Positions 36,758 through 47,860 of a DNA stretch of 64,000 nucleotides are shown here, one piece after another. Position 1 is the stretch's first letter. Every line of letters starts with the position of its first letter. The notes under the pieces are model-generated. The model saw nothing but the letters and a program-made list of their open reading frames with translations. It ran no database searches and had not been told where the DNA came from. This stretch comes from Glandiceps talaboti. Lineage: Eukaryota; Hemichordata; Enteropneusta; Spengelidae. The translations under genes were made by a program, and so were the position numbers. The DNA lies in assembly GCF_964340395.1 (NCBI RefSeq), contig NC_135566.1, forward strand, positions 14,932,501 to 14,996,500. The letters run 5' to 3'.

Positions 36758-38342
36758 TATGTATATATTGTATATATTAAAGTATTCCTTACTCAATACA
36801 GGAATTAGGAATATTGCTACTAATATTCCAATCAGCATAATTTTCTCCAGAGAGACGCTTTTATTAATATTGTACATCTTTATTTATGTATTCTAATCTA
36901 TATTTTCAAAATTTGAAAAATTGATCATTAACTCATTTGATAATTAACTACAATGTATGTATTACATCATTCTGAATTTCTATTCATATGTTTAACATTG
37001 ATATTTCTGAGGCAGCAACCTATACTTAGGATAGGTACGAATTTACAGTATCTGAAAAACCATTGTCTGTTTGCTGAATATATTGTCACCACAGGATTTT
37101 TTTTTAAATGAATAATTCGTTATTAACCTAGTTTATGCACCGCAGTAAAAATAATGCTCAGTAATAAGAATACTGATTTCTAATTTACACAAACTTATAA
37201 TATTTTTGAAGCAGTCGATTGAATTCTCCCGAAAACTGATCAATATGCATATCAATACCTTCAAAAATCCTAATTGTGTATAGGCCCTGAAATCATCGAC
37301 TTTGACATATGCATGTACACGTAACTACATACTCCATAATGGTGATATTTTGTTGCGTGCTGGAAGGCATACATATATCATTACCTTTATTATCAGTCTG
37401 TCGAATCCCCTGCAATCTAAATCAAATGAAACCACATCGCCAACGGAGACAGCTGTCAAACAAAGCTAGAGATTAGGTATCCAATGCATGTGGGACTTGA
37501 ATAAAAGTTCATCTGAGTCAATTCAACCCCAAATGACATTGTACTTCATTTCGTATTAAAAGATCATCAAATCACTTGATATTATAAGATTATAATTCAG
37601 AAATATTTGCTCTGAAGGCATGTAAAATGAATTTTTTTTTGGAAACCAGCAGAAACTCTGCATAAATGTTGGCTGTTTTAGATTGGATTGTTTATCCTTT
37701 TCTACATTAGCTACTGATGAATACTTCTATTAGGTTTCAATCTTACAGGACAGGTACATTTTGTACACTTTCTGGTCATTTCATATTCATAATCATATTG
37801 TTTAGGATAGGAAGTTACTTTTGACTTATTTCACAAATAATGTGGTCCCTAGAGTCTCCACGACACATGTTTCCATGACAATGTTTTATGTCACAAAATG
37901 TCCTCAGGGTAGTCATTTTGGTACTAAGTATAGGAAACCAAGTCAGGATATTACCCTGGCTGATAGTATTGGTTAAGTGCATAAGTTTCAAAGAGTTGCC
38001 TATGTATCTGGTTTAGTACGGTTTTCTCAAAAAAGCTCACATTTTGTATATGTATGGTCAGTGTTCAGTACCTATTAATACATTAACCCTTCCAAAAACA
38101 CAAGGACTCATATAATCACTTTCGTCAATTGCTTAAGTTTAAACCAACATTTTCACACAAATTAGCACAATAGGATAACTTCTCAGATTAAAGTTGCAAT
38201 GTTGAAGTACGTTTTACATTTTGGCGATAGTATTTGGCTTTGAATTAGTTTTAGACATAAAAGACTTTGTATGACTAATAATGGCTGGTTATAGCTGGTT
38301 CTCAAGATCTGATTCCAGCAACTTATCTTTCATTGAGGACAT
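36758..38342. other. Non-coding stretch
   Basis: AT-rich DNA with no repeat or frame I can support. Confidence 0.3.
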
Positions 38343-38351
38343 ACTGCTGTC

Positions 38352-38846
38352 TAGCTGCAATAATTGTAGCGTTTGCTGTGATTTTGAGGGCTTTTTTCGT
38401 CAGTTTGTGTGCCTTTTTACTTTCCGATGTTTCACCCGAATCAAACACTACAATTCCTGTAACACAAACGCAAATAGACGAGTTCATGTTGAAAACGTGA
38501 GCGAGATGTCAGTGTACTGCACGTTTCAAAATGCTGCATGCGTTGCTACATTTGCAGATTTTGACGGAATTGGGGTACCTCTGAACACTTCTTGGGTCTT
38601 GAAGGCTCTGTAATTAATGTTGGCGTTAGGAAATGTCAGAATTTTTGCCAGGTAAGGCGTAATTTAGCAGAAAAATCCGCCCAACTTTGCGATTCAGATC
38701 TGAATCGCTTCCAATTATTTGTGTTTGGCGTTATAACTTATAGGAATTGTAGCGTTTGATTCGGGTTAAACATCAGAACGTAAAAGGCACAGAAACAGAT
38801 GAAAAAACCCTCAAAATCACAGCAAACGCTACATTTATTGCAGCTA
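38352..38846. mobile_element. MULE-like MITE, family A copy 1 (495 bp)
   Basis: Terminal inverted repeats of about 105 bp, from TAGCTGCAATAATTGTAGCG to ATTCCTGTA on the left, mirrored to ...TTATTGCAGCTA on the right. Flanked by a perfect 9-bp direct repeat ACTGCTGTC (38343-38351 and 38847-38855). No transposase; the plus frame 38281-38613 crosses the left flank and is spurious. Nine-bp duplication with long arms indicates a Mutator-type origin. Confidence 0.9.
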
Positions 38847-38855
38847 ACTGCTGTC

Positions 38856-40177
38856 CTACTCCAATGGTTTGTCTTGTCTATTGTCTTCATATATGACATA
38901 CATGTAATCTAAACTCCAGTATATGTATGTACAAAATGTAATCTAGATTATTCTAAACAGAATTAAATGCAACTAACATCAAGTTTTCTAACCAAGAGGG
39001 AACAAGTTTCCTAGAAGGACTTACAGCAAACAATGCCTGCTGTAAATCTGACTCCTTAAGTCATTATACAGGGCTGAATTTAATACCCCAACAAAAGTAA
39101 GCTTTATGCAAGACTCTTTCATCCAAGCCATCTGGTGAAACATTCACATACCATCTGTATATATATAGCCTAAGTGGCAACCTATTGAACACAGCATCTC
39201 AGCACCATATTTAGCATAGAATGTGGCAGCACAACACACAATTGTTAGCAGAAATAACAACTACTACCATCCTGACTGGTCGTTGAATAAAGATGTAAGC
39301 ATATGCAGGTTTCATATTACATTGGGTCTCTTTCATGCAACACGCAATTCATTGATTGAAGGGATCTGTATTCCCCCATAAGGCTTCTTCTAACCTGTTG
39401 CTATGCAGTAAACTTGTCTACTTTCATGCTGAAAATTCATCGTGGCAAAGTCAGCTTTTGTTTTATTTGTTTTGTTTTTCTAAACCATCTGTGATTTTCA
39501 TATAATATAAGTTTTCAAGTGAAATCAGCTATAAACAGAAATCAGCAAAATGTTGCACTTAAAGATTAAAAGTGGAAAAAATACATACTTAAAAGTTTTA
39601 AAAGAAGAAACTTGACTTTGAAGGAGGTACACAAACATCAAACTATTACATTCTTGCACCTTCCCTCTCAACTATCGGTTCAAATGTATGAGAGACAAAA
39701 ACTTCCTTCGTTAGGACAAGCATACAATGCACATTCGTTTCTTAGACCTACTCGATGAGTATTTCAGCCACTTGGCGCCACATACATGTAGTCTTGTTAA
39801 ATCTACAAAAACCTCAGGGGAACACTATAGATAGTATTTTGAACATTTCACCAATCCTGAAGTACATTTGTACTTTAAAAGCAACACAACCTGCTCATTA
39901 AAATGACACCAAAGGCATTTTGTGTTTTTTTAGCATTAAAATGTTTGACTACAGATGAAAAACAAGCATACATGTACATGATCAAAGCGGGGTGTTTTGC
40001 TTTAACTGCATTTATTGTTCAATCATCTTAGTTGGTAGATATTGAAATTATGAAGAATTCACAATTAGTAATAATATGCGAGTGAAATCAGCTTTGTACT
40101 TTAATACAAAAGAAAACAACTATTCAAATAAAAGAGTCTGGACTAATTAAATATTGACATTTAAAATGATTGATTAC
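38856..40177. other. Non-coding stretch
   Basis: No gene or repeat recognised. Confidence 0.3.
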
Positions 40178-40186
40178 TTAATTTAC

Positions 40187-40335
40187 TAGACTGCTGTCGA
40201 CAGTCGTGTCGTTTTTGGCACTCGCTGTTGCTAATTAGTATGCGGTTATAGTATTGCTCCGGATCAGAGCGAGGCAACGACTTTAGTTTTAGATAAAACA
40301 TAGCAAAAAAGGCATGAGTGACTGTCGACAGTCTA
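40187..40335. mobile_element. Short MITE (149 bp) with 9-bp target duplication
   Basis: Ends TAGACTGCTGTCGACAGTCG and GTGACTGTCGACAGTCTA; arm similarity continues into GCACTC/GAGTG-type words. Each arm contains its own small palindrome (CTGTCGACAG). Flanks TTAATTTAC (40178-40186) and TTAACTTAC (40336-40344), one mismatch. Confidence 0.75.
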
Positions 40336-40344
40336 TTAACTTAC

Positions 40345-41253
40345 TTTCTTTCAACCTAACCTACCGGATAACTTGATTCTCTGTAGGAAAGAACTAAAAC
40401 CTGAAGTTGAATTAACTCTAATCCTGCCACAGTCACTATCTGTCTATATGTTATAAGTCTTTCTTTTACATGCACTTCACCTGGATGGGGATAATTTGCC
40501 ACCTTATAGAAATTCCCATGAGTTATCGGGTATAATATGTCAGTTATATGATGCAAGATACAACCTAAAAATTGCATGGCTTTACGTTTAAGCAAATTGT
40601 GTTGGATACATTGCAATGATAACACTGTCATTGGACTTAAGGAATATTTCATACACTATTAACAAATACACAATATTTGGTAGAATTATGATATTAAAAG
40701 TGTGAATACATTTGCTCTGCAACATTTATAAGAATGGGCTCAGTCAGCTTCATTTTCAAAAGTATTGCCAATTTATGGACGGAAAAGTTCACATTTTTAT
40801 TTCAATATTAAATGTGGAAAACAAAGTGTTTTTCTGATAACATGACCTCAGATAACAGAATAGGTAGGTTGGGATTTTATTTTTAAATTATTTTATCTTT
40901 TAATTTTATTTTTGAAAAATATTGCTTCAACCCAAAGCCAAAAGATATGTTGGTCAGGTCACCCCTTCTGTGATAGTTTAATGAAAATGTACAGACATCA
41001 CTGGGGAAAGAAGACGTACATGAAGGTTGAGAAGACAGAATTTCTCATCTCTTTGTTTGAAATGTTTTTTTTTAACATGTTTACGGTTGGCGGCTTAAAC
41101 TAGGATCAGTCGGGTTATAGGAAACATACAATTATTTTTATTTGGCCTAAAGCGTGTCACAACTAGCACTCGTTGAGTACTTTTCAAATGACATTCAAAA
41201 TTCCTAAGGCCTTCTTAATGCATGAAAAGTTAAACAGAGCATGAAAAGTGATA
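40345..41253. other. Non-coding stretch
   Basis: Minus frame 40356-40652 and plus frame 40912-41103 lack protein-like composition. Nothing else seen. Confidence 0.3.
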
Positions 41254-41261
41254 TGCTACCT

Positions 41262-41704
41262 CAAGGGTTTTTGCTACGGTTGCGGAACCCTGGTAACAGA
41301 AAGGAGGAAATCTGATAATACTGGTACAGTTTCCCCATATATTATACCATAAATTTGGTGGGAACACCAGTAAGATGGGGAACTCAGGTAGATTTTACCT
41401 TCTTACTGACGTCAAGAAAAACAAGGTAGATTTTACCTTCTCACTGACGTCAAGAAAAACAAGGTAGGGAATCCTGGTTACCTGGTAGCTTTTACCTCAG
41501 TACTTTAATACTGTCCTTAACAAAAACATTGGCAGGGTACCCTGGAAAAATGACTGGGGAACTCGGGTAGATTTTACCTTCTTACTGCCCTTAACAAAAA
41601 CATTGGCAGGGTACCTTGGAAAAATGACTGGGGAACTCAGGTAGATATAGATTTTAACTAACCCTACTCTAATACTGTACATGTACCGCCCTTAACAAAA
41701 ACAC
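41262..41704. mobile_element. hAT-like non-autonomous element with internal tandem duplications
   Basis: Ends CAAGGGTTTTTGC and CCTTAACAAAAACAC, flanked by a perfect 8-bp direct repeat TGCTACCT (41254-41261, 41705-41712). Inside, a 47-bp unit (GTAGATTTTACCTTCTxACTGACGTC...) and a 73-bp unit (CTTAACAAAAACATTGGCAG...) are each duplicated in tandem. Eight-bp duplications fit hAT. Confidence 0.72.
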
Positions 41705-41712
41705 TGCTACCT

Positions 41713-42249
41713 GTACCTAGACATTACTAATACATTATCTAGTATGCATAACTTTTTGCACTGAAAAATTTGCCTGTCTTTAAAAGGGTACTATCTTGAT
41801 ATAATTGACTTTCTTTAAACCTAACCTACTGTGAGTTAAACTATTCAATAGGAAAGAGCTAGAGGCATGGTTCAATTAATTTGCTTATAAAAATTTCCAT
41901 TAGTCATTACGTTTTATTTGATTAGCTCTAAAAAGGTCACATTTAACCAGCTTTGCTTTCAATAATTTGCTTTTCTTGTCGTTTCGGAAGTAAATATAGT
42001 CTCTGTGGCAGTCACTTTAGAATTAGAGGTTGGGAATACAGAAATCCAGACAAAAAGTCTAGCGAAACAACTCTCAGAAGAAATTATATAATACTGAACA
42101 AAGAGTAGATGTAATTTGGTTTGGACTTTAATATCAGACATTTAAATTTCACTAGTTAATTTAATATCTGTACAATTTGATAAATTTCTACTTAAGGTTT
42201 CAACATGCAATGAAACCTCCATTCTCCCAAAATATAGTACCATGCCTGA
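41713..42249. other. Non-coding stretch
   Basis: AT-rich, no feature recognised. Confidence 0.3.
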
Positions 42250-42395
42250 GCCAAGTTACTGTCTTTGAACAGAAAATCTGGAATATATACTCTGGTCGTT
42301 CTTGTACATCACAACACGTGTCTATATCACTGGTTTTGTAGACACGAGTCAAAACATTTCAAATCGTGATTAATTTTCCTGGTTTTTCCATAGCA
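42250..42395. repeat. Dispersed repeat family C, copy 2 (partial)
   Basis: GGAATATATACTCTGGTCGT, ACACGTGTCTATATCACTGG and TTTTCCTGGTTTTTCC follow the same order as 20317-20500. The palindromic half is absent. Confidence 0.6.
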
Positions 42396-42520
42396 ACAAC
42401 ATTTGTGAACCTAAAACAAACAGACTTAGATATGTTGTGTGTGCTTGTTGGACATGGAATATGCCTCCAACAATAAAGGATTGGTTGGGTATGGGGGATC
42501 ATATCACGATGAAAATGGAG

Positions 42521-43420
42521 TCTGAGTTATGGCTTTGGACATGGAAAATTCACAAACAAAATGGCTGCCAGGCAGCCATATTGGATCGTATCACGACGAA
42601 AATGGATATGCACATGTATGTCATAGAACACTGTCCTAATACCAACTTTGAATAAGATCTGTTCAAGCATGTCTGAGTTATGGCTTTGGACATGAAAATT
42701 CACAAACAAAATGGCTACCAGGCAGCCATATTGGATCGTATCACAAAGAAAATGGATATGCACATGTATGTCATAGAACACTGTCCTAATACCAACTTTG
42801 AATGAGATCTGTTCAAGCATGTCTGAGTTATGGCTTTGGACATGGAAAATTCACAAACAAAATGGCTGCCAGGCAGCCATATTGGATCGTATCACGACGA
42901 AAATGGATATGCACATGTATGTCATAGAACACTGTCCTAATACCAACTTTGAATAAGATCTGTTCAAGCATGTCTGAGTTATGGCTTTGGACATGAAAAT
43001 TCACAAACAAAATGGCTACCAGGCAGCCATATTGGATCGTATCACAAAGAAAATGGATATGCACATGTATGTCATAGAACACTGTCCTAATACCAACTTT
43101 GAATGAGATCTGTTCAAGCATGTCTGAGTTATGGCTTTGGACATGAAAATTTACAAACAAAATGGCTGCTAGGCGGCCATATTGGATCGTATCATGACAA
43201 CAATGAATATACACATGTATGTCATAGAACACTGTCCTAATGCCAACTTTGAATGAGATCTGTTAAAGCATGTCTGAGTTATGGCTTTAGACAGGGAAAA
43301 TTCGCAAACAAAATGGTTGCTAGGTGGCCATATTGGATCGTATCATAAAACAAATTGACGTGCATATGTATGCCATAGCATGTTGCCCCTGTACCAAGTT
43401 TGAAAAAAATCGGTCCAGGC
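42521..43420 (+). repeat. 150-bp satellite, six units, with 301-bp higher-order repeat
   Basis: TCTGAGTTATGGCTTTGGAC starts units at 42521, 42672, 42822, 42973, 43123 and 43273. Units 1 and 3 share GGCTGCCAGG/CACGACG/GAATAAG, and units 2 and 4 share GGCTACCAGG/CACAAAG/GAATGAG; the dimers 42521-42821 and 42822-43122 look identical. Units 5-6 are more diverged. The minus-strand frames here are repeat artefacts. Confidence 0.95.
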
Positions 43421-43560
43421 ATCTCCAAGAAACGGCTGCGGACAGACGGACGGACGGACGCACGGATGGATGGACGGACGGACGGACGCAAGCACGGACA
43501 GACGGAACCCAATCCATAAGTCCCCGTTCCGGACTTCGTCTGCGGGGACTAATAAAGTAG
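43421..43560 (+). repeat. (GGAC)n block and GTCCCCG hairpin ending the satellite
   Basis: The last unit runs into CAGACGGACGGACGGACGCA-type repeats (43441-43505), then AGTCCCCG...CGGGGACT (43518-43549), a stem-loop, then AATAAA. The layout looks like the 3' end of a mobile element from which the upstream units were amplified. Confidence 0.8.
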
Positions 43561-44059
43561 TTCCTTGAATATAATGTACATCAAACATTGATGATTTATG
43601 GAACCACTCATTCACAAGTTGGAAGTTGTGGTCACCATAATGAACCATACTGGCAACACATGAATGTGTCAAAATCTACCCCAAAAGGTCTTTCCTGGTA
43701 AATTGGTTACAAGGTTTCTGGAATCAAAATAACACTTGTCGATGTCGAATCCCGTTGAATACATCCATGACTTCCACTCACAAGTTTCTTTAATATGTCA
43801 TTTCCATGTACACCTGGTGCATGAACTCTCTACAATGGTATTATTTTATCTGTGTAGATGAGAAATTATTTCATCTAGGCAGGTGAATAGTAACAAATAA
43901 ATTAAAAACTTTGAATCTCACCAAAATGCTTGAATAAATTGTCGCTCAGTGTCCTCAAGTCTTTTGCAAGAAAGGGAAGTAATGATGTTTATATATTCCA
44001 TACACATGCTTGACTTCAGAATATTGTCCCAAACAAGTGGTAAAGTGATGTTTTGTATT

Positions 44060-44091
<32 letters not shown>

Positions 44092-44235
44092 TCTGAATAT
44101 ATGCCGTACCAATTTCCACTAAGATGTAGAGTTCAGAGGTGCAGTAGTCAGTGAGAATGCTCTGGAGAATAGATATATCTTGAAGGTGTTAGTTGTTGGT
44201 TTTCTGTCATATTTCTAACAGCAATGTATTCCTTT
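43561..44235. other. Non-coding stretch
   Basis: Apart from the (ATCA)n tract no feature recognised. Confidence 0.3.
44060..44091 (+). repeat. (ATCA)n microsatellite
   Basis: Eight tetranucleotide units. Confidence 0.93.
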
Positions 44236-44243
44236 GAGTGCAG

Positions 44244-44418
44244 CAGTGTGCCCTCTAAGCCAATTTTACATGCCACTGACGTACACAATGTCTAGTGATG
44301 CACCAAGATTTGGTGTTTCCTTATCTCTTACTATGTGGTGACTCACAAGAAATCTTTATAGCTTTCATCATTTTGACTCACAACAACAGAATTTAGCTAT
44401 CATTGAGGGGCACACATG
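44244..44418. mobile_element. hAT-like MITE, copy 1 (175 bp)
   Basis: Ends CAGTGTGCCCTCTAAGCCAA and GCTATCATTGAGGGGCACAC followed by ATG. Flanked by a perfect 8-bp direct repeat GAGTGCAG (44236-44243, 44419-44426). The CAGTG terminus and 8-bp duplication are hAT features. Shares TATCTCTTACTATGTGGTGA with copy 2. Confidence 0.88.
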
Positions 44419-44426
44419 GAGTGCAG

Positions 44427-46013
44427 CATATGAGAATGCACATCCAACATATGACACTAGTTTTTTTTTTTTAATACATTAACACAATGATTTATTTCTA
44501 CTTCTGTCATATGAATTTACAATTAAACTGTCATGAAGTAACTCATACCGACTACATGATCCATTTAAGTCAATAAGGGTTGAAATTATCTAATTTTGAA
44601 CACTATAAAACATTTAAAACTGAAACATGAATACAAAGATCGATCAGATCTGTTGTACAGATATCTTACGTTACTACATTCATACTGTGATTGCCTTACC
44701 CTCGAATGTCAAATGCCATAATCATATGATACATTAAAAAGCTTTTAAAAACCTGTCACCAACAAATAATCTATACTCCTGGACTGATACTTCCGGTAAC
44801 ACTTTTACAATAACAGTGTTTCTTAATCAATGTAACCTATCTGTTGATACTGAATAAACTTTGTTTGACCTTGTCAAGTCTGGAGATTAATTCCTATCTC
44901 ATCTGTAAATTTGTAGACAGAATGGTTATGATATTGCACACTTTGAAATGTAAATTGCTATCGACTTTCAATACACCCGACTGCAGCCATCAAAGATAAT
45001 TTGCTATTTTAATGTAAGAAGTTACAACTTAGAGTAAATTACAGTATGTGAATAAATTTCAAGTATTTTGATATTTTTTTACACAATTTTAATAATTACA
45101 CTATCTTGACATCTTTTTGTTTGAATATATTCTGGGCTTATTTTTATATATTCTGTGGTGAAAATGCAAGAATCACGTTTACACTGAAGGAAATATGAGT
45201 CCAAGTGACCACTGATAAAACCCTAAGTACATAATAATCCTGCAGGAATGTCTATTATCAAACCTATGTAATTCATTATTCAGTGCTTATTTTCTTCAAA
45301 ATGTATGTCAAAACTTCACAGGAAACACACATCAATATATGGTAGGTATTTCTTCTGTTACAAATTAAGTGTTTTCGTGAGATCATAGACCCTTGTGTCT
45401 ATGGTGAGACGGAGGATGGATTCAATAGTCATTACTTCAATATATTTTCAGATTTGTTCCTTATATAAACAGCAATGAGAATTTACTAAGTCTTCATATA
45501 ATTGTAAGTCTACACAAGATATTATAATAATTCATAAAAAAAACTTATTGAACATTCACCATACAAAATTCACTATATATCCTGATTCGTACAAGATATG
45601 ATACATTCATACAAGATTACTTCCTGGTATATATATGTAAACTTCCTTACTCTCGGTAGGACATAAGAAGTTGTCTCACAGGAGATGAGAGTACACAAGG
45701 TCACTACAACTTACAATGTATGAATTTGTTTGTTATTATAATCTTGGATATATACTGAAGGCACTAAATGTGATAATGACCTTAATAGACTGGTGCCATT
45801 ATTCCTGTACATATTCAAAGACTAATCAGGTGAACTCATATCAATTTTTTTTTTTTTATATATGATTATTATGATTGTTAGTATGATTGATAACCAATAC
45901 TGGTTGGAGTTGTGTTTTATCTATAGTTGTATCACTGGGGAGAACAGTGCTCCATGCAATATTAACAGTAGCAGAGTAGCAGAGCATTGCAGACTTAAAC
46001 CAAAAAACTAAGG
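44427..46013. other. Non-coding stretch
   Basis: AT-rich with T-runs at 44461 and 45847. No gene or repeat recognised. Confidence 0.3.

Positions 46014-46075
<62 letters not shown>
46014..46075 (+). repeat. (TG)n microsatellite
   Basis: About 30 TG units. Confidence 0.96.
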
Positions 46076-46078
<3 letters not shown>

Positions 46079-46339
46079 CTGTCTTTTCCTAATTGCTTGC
46101 CGGAATCATGTAAAAAAAACCTTCAGATATAATAATAACTAGAAATTATATAAATTTGTCATTTGTTGCAATCCTGTCAATAAGGCTACTTGTAAGGTTT
46201 AACATCTATAAAGTTACAGTGTAATCTCTGTAATTACTGACTTGTTGCCATGGTTACTGCAATCACTCATCATTTTAGGTTCATGTATTATTACAGTAGG
46301 GCGCATGCCTTAAAGGAAAATGCCTTTCCAGGAAATGAA

Positions 46340-46815
46340 GACATTTTCATAAACTATGGGTTCTGGAGAATCATTCCTTTACAGGGTATCTTTGCTATGG
46401 GCAGTGTGCCCGCCAAGCCAATTTGACACACTCCTGCTGCACATAATTTCTAGTGACGCACCAAAATATGGTGTTCCCCTATCTCTTACTATGTGGTGAG
46501 TCACAAGAAATCCCAGTTTTTCTCATTTTGACTCAATGTTTCAACTAAATTTGGCTATCATTAGAGGGCACACTGGCTATGGGCTATTGCATTATGGGAG
46601 TCAGCAGAAATAATGCCTTCAAGTTGCACACTGAATATTCATGAGACATGTTTTACACTAAAGGGTATAGGAATTTGGTCTCATAGCAAGGATACCCTAT
46701 AAAGGCACAAGATCAACTTGATGTTTCTCTGAAATTGCAAGTAATTGTACATTTGTAGGTGATGTAAAATCAAGAATTTCAAATGACTCTCCAGAACCCA
46801 TAGTTTATGACAATT
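46340..46815. mobile_element. Larger inverted-repeat element interrupted by the hAT-like MITE
   Basis: CATAAACTATGGGTTCTGGA at 46351 mirrors TCCAGAACCCATAGTTTATG at 46790-46809. Inner words CCTTTACAGGGTATC and TTGCTATG mirror CATAGCAAGGATACCCTATAAAGG at 46681-46704. The second element inserted beside the left inner arm. No target duplication identified. Confidence 0.7.
46402..46575. mobile_element. hAT-like MITE, copy 2 (174 bp)
   Basis: Ends CAGTGTGCCCGCCAAGCCAA and CATTAGAGGGCACACTG. Flanked by a perfect 8-bp direct repeat GCTATGGG (46394-46401, 46576-46583). It sits inside the larger inverted-repeat element 46340-46815. Confidence 0.9.
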
Positions 46816-47765
46816 CTCTCTATTTCCAAAATACATGAGGCAGCTGGGAAAGCAACGCATTCATCAATTCGTTGTTTACAAGGAATTGCTGTGTGCATAT
46901 ACATAATTACAGGACCTTGTGACATTGTCAGGTGTGTTGCAAGGACCTAACATATTGAATTTTCTTCAACTCTTTGCAAGTTGCTTCTCCCATTGTTTGA
47001 TGAATTGCCCTTTGTCACCAACCCATGGCGTCACAGCAGTAACCTTTGACATGTGCTCATGTGTAAATATTCTATTTCAGCTGGTATTTTCTTTCATACT
47101 TATCACCAGTATATACGTTTTATGAATTTTTGAACACCATTTTATTCGTAACTTTGATACAAATATTAAAATCAATATTGTTTTTACAAGTTTTCATTCA
47201 TTTTTATTGGCATACATGTAGCAATTTTATAACTTTTTTCTTCTTCTAAGTTACTGCTACAAGAAGACTTGATATTGTAACTTTTATATGTCTAGGCATG
47301 TGCAACAAGTTGATCTAGTGACTTGCCAAGCAATTAATTGCTCTCTGAACACATTCAGTCATAGTTGCTTGCCTTGTTGTCAGTGACAAATTGCTCAGAC
47401 ACTGAATTGCATCGTCTGACTTGGCTTTAAAGTAGACAATTAAACTTGCATGAAAAATACATACCTACATGCTTTGAAGGAAAGCAAACTTAACAGAAAT
47501 TTCTCTAAATGATGCGGATGAAGAACTTGAATGTTAATACAACTGGCCAGATTTATATTCTATGCAGGTAAACACGAGGCAAGATATATGGCAGATGTTG
47601 AATGTTGTATGTAGAATTATTGTGATTTACTGTCTGTCTGTCGGCGTATACTCTCTTGTGTTTTCGTATGATTTTCACACTTTGTTTGTACTATCAGGCA
47701 AGTGACTAAAAGTAATGAATAAATCACATTATATCATTATACATGTATAAGTAATAATAATCTTT
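46816..47765. other. Non-coding stretch
   Basis: No protein-like frame; the 68-codon frame at 46919 has no family features. Confidence 0.3.
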
Positions 47766-47860
47766 CATATGGGTTTTTGCGGACCAAGGTTTGTATGGCG
47801 GAAGGGCCTGAATTTAGGAGTAAGCCGTACTACTGAGGTCTGCAAAACTCATATTCAGGC
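47766..47860. repeat. Imperfect inverted repeat
   Basis: CATATGGGTTTTTGCGGACC near 47768 is mirrored by GGTCTGCAAAACTCATAT at 47839-47856, about 50 bp apart; GGCCTGAATTTA also has a partial mirror TATTCAGGCC just after. Confidence 0.55.

Noticed and set aside
38281-38613. 110-codon open frame starting MAGYSWFSRSD
   Set aside because: Most of it lies in the MULE-like MITE, and the second copy at 53426 has stops and frameshifts in the matching region, so it is not under coding constraint.
42527-43232. Minus-strand frames with repeated MLEQISFKVGIRTVFYD
   Set aside because: They follow the 150-bp satellite; unit lengths of 150 and 151 shift the frame, and the composition is not protein-like.
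43518-43560. Helitron 3' end (hairpin followed by CTRR)
   Set aside because: The GTCCCCG/CGGGGAC stem is convincing, but the CTAA overlaps the stem instead of following it by about 10 nt, and no 5' TC end or AT insertion site was identified.
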